From Bog-473 sp963809825 (lineage in GTDB: Bacteria; Actinomycetota; Acidimicrobiia; Acidimicrobiales; RAAP-2), in contig CAWELJ010000007.1 of assembly GCA_963809825.1 (NCBI GenBank), positions 33,342 to 97,341 of the forward strand: a DNA stretch of 64,000 bases, read 5' to 3'. Positions 52,686 to 58,904 of the stretch are shown here, piece by piece. The position numbers and the translations under genes were made by a program. Positions within the stretch are counted from its first letter, which is position 1. Each line of letters begins with the position of its first letter. The notes under the pieces are model-generated. The model was not told where the DNA came from. It searched no databases and saw only the letters and a list, made by a program, of their open reading frames with translations.

Positions 52686-54089
52686 ATGGAGGAAGTGAGG
52701 TTGGGCATCGACGTCGCCTGTCGGGCCGACCACCAGGCCAGCCTGGCCGACGAGCGAGGCGAGTTCATCTGGTCGTCGTGGAAGTTCCGCACGACGACCA
52801 CTGACCTCGAGCGCCTGTGGACGAAGATCCCAGACGGTGCCTCGGTGACCGTGATTCTCGAGCCCACCCGCAACGCCTGGGTGCCGCTTTCGGCCTGGCT
52901 CCAAGCACGCGGCGCCACGGTGATCTTGGTGCCACCAGAGCAGTCGGCCGACCTGCGGGACTACTACAACAAGCACACCAAGACCGACCGATTGGATTCT
53001 CGGGTGCTGGCTCGTTTGCCGCTGCTACACCCCGAAGGCCTCCGCGGCATCGACGACCTCGGTCCGGCGGGGTCACTCCGTCGTGCTGTGCGTCATCGGG
53101 CCAGCATGGTCAAGCGCCGCAGTTCCGCCTGCCTGCGTCTCGATGCACTGGTCGAACTGCTCGGTCCGGGCTGGGCCGATTCCCTCGGGTCGGCCAGCGC
53201 CTCGAAAACCTCCCTAGTCGTCTTGGAGAAATACGCCGATCCACGGGCGCTTAAGCGTCTCGGGCGCGCCCGGCTCAGCGCGTTGTTGATCCGCTCGAGT
53301 TCGGGACTCTGGCGCGAGGACAAGGCCGACGAGCTGTTGGCCATGGCGGACGAGACTCTAGCCCTGTGGTCTGGCGGAGGGATCGACTTCGGCGAGCTGG
53401 CCCACGACATCTCCTCAGAAGTCAGACTGCTGCGCCAACTCGACGGCGAGATCGCGACGGCCGACAAGCGGATCGCCGTTCTCTATGACGAGGCCGACCC
53501 CAAGGGCATCGTCGCTTCGGCCCCGGGACTCGGGCCCGTCCTCTCGGCGGCCATCTTGGGGAACGCGGGCGACTTCAACCGCTTCGCCAACCTGGCCGGC
53601 GTGCGCTCCTTCACCGGCCTTGTGCCCAAGGTCGACCAGTCCGGGCTGTTGGCCGGACACAAGGGCATCACCAAGGCGGGTGATGCCGGGTTGCGCCAGG
53701 CCCTCTACATGGCAGCCGAGCATGCCCGCCGCGTCGACCCGACGCTCGCCCAGCGCTATCACCGGCTCGTCATGGTCGAAGGCAAGCATCACAACTCAGC
53801 CATCTGCTCGGTCGCGGCCGTCCTCATCACCCGGATCGCCGCCTGCTGGCGCAAGGGAGAGCTCTATCAACTCCGAGATGAAGACGGAGCCATCACCGAG
53901 ACCGAGGGCAGGGCAGCGTGTGCGGACCGCTTCAAGATCGACCCTAAAGTCCGGGCCTCCCGTCGCCGCATTACCCAAGCCAAAGTCCTCAAGAACAGGG
54001 TGGCGGGTCGAGGCAAAAAGGAGTCGGCCCGAAAGGTCGCTCCGGCCACCGACCCGCCGGGAGAAGAAGCTACCGAAAATGTGGCCTGA
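52686..54089 (+). CDS. IS110-family transposase
   Basis: A 467-residue IS110/IS116/IS902 recombinase. The N-terminal RuvC-like DEDD domain starts LGIDVACRADH, with VTVILEPTRNAWVPL and the block YNKHTKTDRLDSRVLA. The C-terminal transposase-20 domain has SAPGLGPVLSAAILGNAGDF and SFTGLVPK, including its active-site serine region. There is a basic tail after about residue 410. Intact and of usual length, so it may still be active. Confidence 0.92.
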   Translation: MEEVRLGIDVACRADHQASLADERGEFIWSSWKFRTTTTDLERLWTKIPDGASVTVILEPTRNAWVPLSAWLQARGATVILVPPEQSADLRDYYNKHTKTDRLDSRVLARLPLLHPEGLRGIDDLGPAGSLRRAVRHRASMVKRRSSACLRLDALVELLGPGWADSLGSASASKTSLVVLEKYADPRALKRLGRARLSALLIRSSSGLWREDKADELLAMADETLALWSGGGIDFGELAHDISSEVRLLRQLDGEIATADKRIAVLYDEADPKGIVASAPGLGPVLSAAILGNAGDFNRFANLAGVRSFTGLVPKVDQSGLLAGHKGITKAGDAGLRQALYMAAEHARRVDPTLAQRYHRLVMVEGKHHNSAICSVAAVLITRIAACWRKGELYQLRDEDGAITETEGRAACADRFKIDPKVRASRRRITQAKVLKNRVAGRGKKESARKVAPATDPPGEEATENVA

Positions 54090-54132
54090 GGGGCTTGACC
54101 GCCGTTAGGAACTCACTTCTGAGCCCCTTTTC
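54090..54132 (+). terminator. Hairpin with T-run after the transposase
   Basis: GGGGCT (54090-54095) pairs with AGCCCC (54122-54127), extended by a G-T pair, and is followed by TTTT. The loop is long (26 nt), so this is a weak rho-independent candidate. Confidence 0.4.
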
Positions 54133-54149
54133 GGCTTATAGCCTTAGCC

Positions 54150-54425
54150 ATGGCTGGAAACGGGTCGATTCGGGACAAGTTCATGAGGACTTGGATACCT
54201 CGGATCGGCGAACGAGCTGCTCGTCAGCAGTACCGCGCCCAATGGATTCTCTCAGTTGGGGCGCTGACCGTTCTGGCCTGGATCGTCATCGCAATCCTTG
54301 GGCAAGTAGCCCACAGTTCAATCCTCGACGACCTTTCGGTGTTTCTTGAAGTCGTTTCGCTGATTCTGGTCGCCGTTGGGCTGGTGCTCTTCTTGGTGTC
54401 CCGGAGAAGCCGAATGCGCTCTTGA
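54150..54425 (+). CDS. Two-helix membrane protein, short paralogue 3
   Basis: A 91-residue protein. IPRIGERAARQQYRAQ (about 16-31) matches IPRLGSEAARLY of paralogue 2. Two membrane helices follow (about 33-52 and 62-84). The C-terminal RD-x-Y-x2-WC part is absent; it ends in SRRSRMRS. Followed by repeat E, as in the other members. Confidence 0.65.
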   Translation: MAGNGSIRDKFMRTWIPRIGERAARQQYRAQWILSVGALTVLAWIVIAILGQVAHSSILDDLSVFLEVVSLILVAVGLVLFLVSRRSRMRS

Positions 54426-54430
54426 AGACT

Positions 54431-54458
54431 GCCCCCGTTCGCCGGCATTGGGCGACAC
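54431..54458. repeat. Hairpin repeat E
   Basis: GTTCGCCGGCATTGGGCGAC again gives CGCC-N7-GGCG, with a loop different from A-C. Conserved stem with changed loop suggests a structural role. Confidence 0.55.
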
Positions 54459-54606
54459 AAGTTCCAGGCGTCTTGGCCCCGCTTCGGCGGGTCGTTTGCG
54501 TCAGGGGACAACCGCCCTTCCATGTGGCAACCGCGGCCGGGGAACGACGCCTGGCTTCCCGCCAAGGGCCGTGGCGAGATCCCCGAATGAAGTGTCGGGT
54601 GAACGA

Positions 54607-54619
54607 CCCCCTTCGGGGG
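54607..54619. terminator. UUCG-tetraloop hairpin, bidirectional terminator candidate
   Basis: CCCCC-TTCG-GGGG with a further G: a 5-bp GC stem closed by the very stable UUCG tetraloop. It lies between the 3' ends of convergent genes. Confidence 0.45.
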
Positions 54620-54689
54620 GCTGCTTCGCGTCTCCTACCCGGCGTATGGGGATACTCCGTCAGACAGCCTTAAGACACAGGGGTGCTTC

Positions 54690-56147
54690 CTACACAGTGA
54701 TGACGACGTTGCCGATCTTTTGCTGCGACTCCACATACATATACGCATCAACGATCTTCTGTAGCGGATAGGTGCGATCGAGGACCGGCGTGAACTGGTG
54801 CGACTCGATGAGTCCCTTCAGGTATTCGACCGCTTCCTGGTCGATCCTCGGGATGGGGAAGCGCACCCGTCGGCCCCGTGAGAAGCGGGTCGCGACCACA
54901 AGCAGCGGGTTCTGTGACAGCGGGCCGAGGTCCGTCGACGTCCAGATACCGCGGGGCTTCAGAAGCTTCTTGCATTGCCAGAACGAGCACTTGCCGACTG
55001 CGTCGAAGACGAGGTCATACCGCTGGGTATCGGCGGTGAAGTCCGTGGTCGTTCGGTCGATGACACGGACGGCGCCAAGTCTGGCGACGAGGTCGACCTG
55101 TTCGCTGCCGCACACCGCCGTCACCCGAGCTCCTAGGCTCTTGCAGATCTGCACGGCAGCCGAACCGATGGCACCCGTGGCACCGTAGACGAGGACCTCG
55201 CTGCCGTCGTGGACGTCGGCAGCTCGGATGTAGGCGAGGGCGTAGTGCGATCCCTCCGTCGCCGGCGCCATCACCTTGAAATCCAGATCACTCGGCATCT
55301 TCGCTACCGCTGCGTCCTGGCCGATGGAGAGATACTCGGCGTGACATCCGAATCGGGTATCTTCGTAGCCGAAGACTCCGTCACCGACGGAGAAGCGGCT
55401 GACATCGGGGCCGATCGCCTCGACGACCCCCGCGAACTCGTTGCCGAGGATGGATCGCTTTGGCTTTGTCAGCCCCGTGAAGCCCCGGATGAACCACGGG
55501 CGAGCGGCTCGAAATCCGCAGTCGGTCCGGTTGACTGTCGTCGCGTGGACGCGCACGAGCAATTCGTCTGAATCCGGTACCGGCCGGAGGACGTCCGTGA
55601 CGTGCACGACCTCAGGGGGACCGTAGCGCCTCGCGACAGCGGCCTTCATCATCGCGAGAGTGCCCATTGACCGAGGACCCCCGATTGTGGGCACCGGTTC
55701 CAAGACCACAACCGCGGTCTCCGTTGAGCGGCGCGAGGCGTAGGCGTCCAGGTCCTTGTTGATCTCTCGCCACCGTGACCACAGACGCTCCCGCTCCTCC
55801 CCTTCAGCCGCCCGGGCCGTGACCCGACGTGGCCCGTCGGCAAGATCGACCTCTATGTCGGGGTGGGCCTGCAGGTTCAGCCACCATGCCGGCTCGCCGT
55901 CGCCCCAGCCGTTCATGGCCATGGTGACGAGGTTCGGCCCATCTTGGAAGTAGCCGACCATGACGCTGCGTTCGAGGCCGGTCCGCCGGCCGACCGTGTT
56001 GAGGCGCATGACGCCCCAGCCGTTCGGCTTCGGCCGCCACAGCCCCAGACGACCACCGGTCAGACGGTACAGACGGCGATGGGCGAACCAGAAACCCCGG
56101 ATGAACCAGCGAGGAGAGAGTCGTGGCTTGGCTTTCGAGCCGGACAT
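54690..56147 (-). CDS. Fused Ddn-like (F420) protein and quinone oxidoreductase
   Basis: A 485-residue in-frame fusion. Residues about 1-152 match the Ddn/Rv3547 deazaflavin-dependent nitroreductase class (RLNTVGRRTGLERSVMVGYF, then NLVTMAMNGWGDGEPAWWLN). Residues about 167-485 are a zinc-free MDR alcohol dehydrogenase/quinone oxidoreductase (MKAAVARRYGPPEVVHV, with VLVYGATGAIGSAAVQICK for NADPH). The linker is about 14 residues and holds an internal Met-Lys that would be a normal MDR start, so two proteins could be made. ATG 56147 has AAGGAG upstream. Reduction of quinones or nitro-compounds using F420 and NADPH is the likely theme. Confidence 0.82.
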   Translation of the reverse strand: MSGSKAKPRLSPRWFIRGFWFAHRRLYRLTGGRLGLWRPKPNGWGVMRLNTVGRRTGLERSVMVGYFQDGPNLVTMAMNGWGDGEPAWWLNLQAHPDIEVDLADGPRRVTARAAEGEERERLWSRWREINKDLDAYASRRSTETAVVVLEPVPTIGGPRSMGTLAMMKAAVARRYGPPEVVHVTDVLRPVPDSDELLVRVHATTVNRTDCGFRAARPWFIRGFTGLTKPKRSILGNEFAGVVEAIGPDVSRFSVGDGVFGYEDTRFGCHAEYLSIGQDAAVAKMPSDLDFKVMAPATEGSHYALAYIRAADVHDGSEVLVYGATGAIGSAAVQICKSLGARVTAVCGSEQVDLVARLGAVRVIDRTTTDFTADTQRYDLVFDAVGKCSFWQCKKLLKPRGIWTSTDLGPLSQNPLLVVATRFSRGRRVRFPIPRIDQEAVEYLKGLIESHQFTPVLDRTYPLQKIVDAYMYVESQQKIGNVVITV

Positions 56148-56311
56148 GTGTGCTCCTTCGAGGCTTCTTGGTAAGCGCCCTCGGCGTGCGATGCCGTCAC
56201 TCAATGTTCGTCCGGCGGCCTGGCGTCGGCCAGGGTCGAAGGTCTCCATCCCGGATCACAGCGAACCCGCGGCCTGGCCGACCGTAGACCGGGGTTGGCC
56301 TCGCTCAAGAA

Positions 56312-56443
56312 CTACGCCTCCCGAGGGTCGGGTTGCGGGCCCGGGTCCTCGCACTTATGCCAGAGCAGTCCCTCGGTCGCAATCAGCCCGCATGTGGGGC
56401 ACGTTGGCGGGTTGGTAGCGAGGAGGAACCCGAGCCCCTCCAT
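56312..56443 (-). CDS. 43-aa zinc-ribbon peptide after whiB
   Basis: MEGLGFLLATNPPTCPTCG, then LWHKCEDPGPQPDPREA. CPTC and a later HKC give a half zinc ribbon. GAGGAGGAA lies 8 bp before the ATG, a strong ribosome-binding site. It is 13 bp behind whiB and probably co-transcribed. Confidence 0.62.
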   Translation of the reverse strand: MEGLGFLLATNPPTCPTCGLIATEGLLWHKCEDPGPQPDPREA

Positions 56444-56456
56444 AGCAGTTTCCTCC

Positions 56457-56762
56457 TCACGCCACCAGCGACCGGCGCAGCGCCCGCCGCTCCCGGTCGG
56501 TGATCCCAGCCCAGACGCCGACGAGGTCCGGGTCCGCCATCGCGTACTGGTAACACTGCTCCCGCACGGGGCAACCGGCGCAGACGGCCCGAGCGCGGTC
56601 CAGGTTGTCGGGAGCCCCCGAGAAGAACGAATGGGTGCCCTGGCCCCGACATGCGGCCTTTTGGTGCCAATCCGGGCGACGTAGGAGATCCTCAAGCGTT
56701 GGGAGCTCGGGTGCGCCGGGTGGCGCCATCAGCATGTCGATCAGCGCCTCGTTCACAGCCAA
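56457..56762 (-). CDS. WhiB-family iron-sulfur regulator
   Basis: A 101-residue WhiB protein. The four cluster cysteines are Cys38, Cys61, Cys64 and Cys70 (KAACRG, VCAGCPVREQC). The turn GVWAG (82-86) and basic tail RERRALRRS bind sigma factor and DNA. WhiB proteins answer to redox or NO, or act in differentiation; phage-encoded copies that interfere with host WhiB are known. Here it lies in the element's cargo. Confidence 0.92.
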   Translation of the reverse strand: MAVNEALIDMLMAPPGAPELPTLEDLLRRPDWHQKAACRGQGTHSFFSGAPDNLDRARAVCAGCPVREQCYQYAMADPDLVGVWAGITDRERRALRRSLVA

Positions 56763-56828
56763 ACGGTACGGGTGGGCTGTAACGCTCCGGTGGATCTGCC
56801 AAAGCCGAACAGCGCCTCGCTAGGGTCG

Positions 56829-56918
56829 ATGGCCATGGACCACCAGTGTGAGCATCGCGACTGCGAGCAGATCACGCCCGAGGGCATGCGGTTCTGTGAA
56901 ACCCACCTCCAGGACTGA
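56829..56918 (+). CDS. 29-aa Cys/His peptide, possible
   Basis: MAMDHQCEHRDCEQITPEGM then RFCETHLQD. C-x4-C and C-x2-H could bind zinc. No decisive ribosome-binding site; kept because of the motif and the similar small zinc proteins nearby. Confidence 0.4.
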   Translation: MAMDHQCEHRDCEQITPEGMRFCETHLQD

Positions 56919-56992
56919 CTGATGAACAGTTACGGCATCACGCGGAATCACTGCACGATGTATGGATCGGCCTGGTCTCCACCATCACGAGG

Positions 56993-57208
56993 ATGCCGGA
57001 TTCGAAGTTCAAAGGGCTTTGGTGGTCGGGCTTGGACCGCCTCGACCGGCTCATAGATGACCTCTTGCCCGCTCTCGACCCCGAATGGGCGATCACCGGG
57101 TACATCGAGAACCGTGTCCGGCCGGCGGAGGTCCCGTACAGCCCGGCCGACTGGATAGACCCACCCGAGCCGCCGGATGATGAGCGGAGGACCAGCCGCG
57201 ACTGGTAG
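56993..57208 (+). CDS. Hypothetical 71-aa protein
   Basis: MPDSKFKGLWWSGLDRLDR, a helical start with Trp/Asp, then a Pro-rich acidic end (WIDPPEPPDDERRTSRDW). No recognised family. Last gene inside the element. Confidence 0.5.
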   Translation: MPDSKFKGLWWSGLDRLDRLIDDLLPALDPEWAITGYIENRVRPAEVPYSPADWIDPPEPPDDERRTSRDW

Positions 57209-57267
57209 CGACTTCCGGGGGCCTGCGGAAGTTGACTAGCCTCGCGGTGCCGTTTGGAAAGGGCCTT

Positions 57268-57286
57268 GTTAGCAAGGCGTTAGCAA
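57268..57286. promoter_or_regulatory. Right arm-type sites, two GTTAGCAA
   Basis: GTTAGCAA at 57268-57275 and 57279-57286, 11 bp apart, matching the pair at the left end. They lie about 55 bp from the core repeat. Confidence 0.6.
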
Positions 57287-57338
57287 ATGGCGATTTCGGG
57301 TGAGGACTCTGGACACGTTTCGGGGCTCTCAACTGGAG

Positions 57339-57378
57339 CGGGCTGTGGCGCAGCTTGGTTAGCGCGCTTGACTGGGGG
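57339..57378 (+). repeat. attR: 40-bp core, 5' half of tRNA-Pro
   Basis: Exact copy of 40816-40855. To its right the sequence goes on as the 3' half of the tRNA, so the element supplies the 5' half and the upstream DNA of the working tRNA gene. Confidence 0.88.
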
Positions 57379-57416
57379 TCAAGAGGTCCCGGGTTCAAAT
57401 CCCGGCAGCCCGACCA
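57339..57416 (+). tRNA. tRNA-Pro (GGG), CCA encoded
   Basis: Complete cloverleaf: acceptor CGGGCTG / CAGCCCG (57406-57412), discriminator A, encoded CCA (57414-57416). The anticodon arm is CTTGA-CTGGGGG-TCAAG with anticodon GGG, and the T arm holds GGTTCAAATCC. It must use a promoter inside the element, because the native one stays at the left end. Confidence 0.95.
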
Positions 57417-57417
57417 G

Positions 57418-58718
57418 TGTGATCTAGCAAGACATCGGAGAGCGATGTCTCAAGACATCGTAGAGCTGAGATGTCACCAGGTCGCTCCCCTTAGGGGATC
57501 CGTTGGTAGTCCACGCTCGGATCCAACGTCAGATGGCGCAGCGGTGAGCCGTCGAGGCCGATGACCCGCACGTCGAGGCCGGCCACCAGCAAGATGACCC
57601 GCCAGCCGGCGTAGGGGCAGCCCACCCCGATGTGGTGCAGCTTGCCCTTGTAGCGCAACGTCACCGACCCTCCCCGGTCCACCTTGTCGTGGCGGATCCG
57701 ATACCCGGCGGCCTCGATGCGCGGCCCGATCGGTCCCACCTTCTCCCGGGCGCCGAACGCCTCGATGGGCCGGCGCCGCCCGATGCCGCGGTGGGGTCGT
57801 TCGGTGTTGTAGTACTCGAGGAAGCGGTTGAGCTGACCCTGGAGCAGCTTCTTGGTCGTGGCCGGTTCCTGCTTGGCCAGGTACTTCTTGAGCGTCTGGT
57901 GGAAGCGCTCGACCTTGCCCTGGGTCTGGGGGTGGTAGGGCCTGCCGTGTGTCGTGGCGATGCCGAGGGACAACAATTCGATCTCCATGGCCCCGACCCC
58001 CGAGCCCAGCGGCGTGGTGAAGATGCGGCCGTTGTCGGTCAAGAACCGCTGTGGATAGCCCCAGGTCGACGCTGCCCTGTGCATGGTCCTCACCACGTCG
58101 GGCCCCTTGGTCAAGACGAACACCCGGCTGGCCACACAGAGCCTCGAGTGGTCGTCGATCACGTTGAGGACCTCGTAGACGACACCGTCGGCGACTTCGA
58201 CGTGGGTGACGTCGGCCTGCCAGCACTCGTTGGGGAACTCGGCGACGAAGCGCTTCCACGAGCTCTTGGGTCGCTTGTGCGGTTCGGGGGTGACGAAGCC
58301 TCGGGCGACGAGGACCCGGTGGATGGTCGAGACCGAGGGGACCTCTCGTCCCGGGGTGGCCATGTGGAAGTAGATGGTCTCAGCCCCGGCGTCGAAGCCT
58401 CCGTCTACGAGCTCCTTGCGTCGGCGCACGATCTCGTCCTCGTAGAGGTCGGCGATGCGCGTTGGGCTGGTCTTGGGTCGCCGAGACCGGGGCTCGAGGC
58501 CTTCAGGGCCTTCGAGGCGATAGCGACGCAGCAACTTGAAGAGCCAGCTCTCGCTCACCCCGTGAGCCGCCGCCAGCTCCTTGATGGAGCGGCCAGTCCG
58601 CAAGTGCGTCTCGATCAGGAACTGGCCCTTGTCCATGGGAGACCCCTTCCAGTTGGGACTCTCCTATGTCTTGACACATCCCCGGGCCAGGAACTCTCCT
58701 ATGTCCTGGAAACAGACA
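57418..58718 (-). mobile_element. IS481-family element
   Basis: Ends TGTGATCTAGCAAGACATCG (left) and, reversed, TGTCTGTTTCCAGGACATAG (right) share TGT and GACAT-x-GGAGAG. A second copy, CAAGACAT-x-G-x-AGAG, is inside each end. The flanks 57402-57417 and 58719-58734 match in 15 of 16 bases and directly touch the ends, as a target-site duplication would. Length 1301 bp. Confidence 0.8.
57491..58636 (-). CDS. IS481-family transposase
   Basis: A 381-residue DDE transposase. The N-terminal helix-turn-helix (SIKELAAAHGVSESWLFKLL) and the integrase core have the catalytic residues Asp in QADVTH, Asp in LTDNGR and Glu in KVERFHQTLKKYL. It is uninterrupted and of the usual length, so likely functional. 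Located between the two element ends. Confidence 0.92.
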   Translation of the reverse strand: MDKGQFLIETHLRTGRSIKELAAAHGVSESWLFKLLRRYRLEGPEGLEPRSRRPKTSPTRIADLYEDEIVRRRKELVDGGFDAGAETIYFHMATPGREVPSVSTIHRVLVARGFVTPEPHKRPKSSWKRFVAEFPNECWQADVTHVEVADGVVYEVLNVIDDHSRLCVASRVFVLTKGPDVVRTMHRAASTWGYPQRFLTDNGRIFTTPLGSGVGAMEIELLSLGIATTHGRPYHPQTQGKVERFHQTLKKYLAKQEPATTKKLLQGQLNRFLEYYNTERPHRGIGRRRPIEAFGAREKVGPIGPRIEAAGYRIRHDKVDRGGSVTLRYKGKLHHIGVGCPYAGWRVILLVAGLDVRVIGLDGSPLRHLTLDPSVDYQRIP

Positions 58719-58734
58719 CCGGCAGCACGACCAG
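58719..58734. repeat. Target-site duplication, right copy
   Basis: CCGGCAGCACGACCAG, a copy of the tRNA 3' end (57402-57417) with one change. It shows where the IS went in. Confidence 0.7.
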
Positions 58735-58904
58735 TTGCGGTTGACCCGTTGGGTGGACCGCCGTGACGCCATTACGGTGGATGGCGCTCGCATCAAGCGA
58801 CAACCGGCAGACAATTCGGGTTCGAACCGCTCTGAGCCGAGAGCCGGAAATGTTACGTTGCCGGGGCTGGTCGGTTCCTACGCACGAGGGGGGCGAACGG
58901 AAGC

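Larger units (their letters stand above)
52384..54130 (+). mobile_element. IS110-family insertion sequence
   Basis: An IS110-type transposase with about 300 bp of non-coding DNA in front. IS110 elements have no clear terminal inverted repeats, so the ends given are approximate: the left end from the break in repeat D, the right end from the hairpin after the transposase. Confidence 0.55.
40816..57378. mobile_element. Integrative element in tRNA-Pro, satellite-like
   Basis: A 16.5-kb insertion bounded by the exact 40-bp repeats at 40816-40855 and 57339-57378. The intact tRNA-Pro is at the right end. It holds a tyrosine integrase next to the left end, paired GTTAGCAA motifs inside each end, divergent XRE regulators, a DUF3631 ATPase, HNH nuclease and terminase subunits. 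No portal, capsid, protease or tail genes are present. The most economical reading is a phage satellite or reduced prophage carrying cargo; a plain degraded prophage remains possible. An IS110-type element lies inside. Confidence 0.82.

Noticed and set aside
50782..54458. Integron-type cassette array with attC sites
   Set aside because: The hairpins lack the attC end motifs, and there is no integron integrase. The cassette idea is kept only in a general sense.
58818..58832. A tRNA T-arm-like sequence GGTTCGAACC
   Set aside because: No anticodon arm or acceptor stem fits around it.
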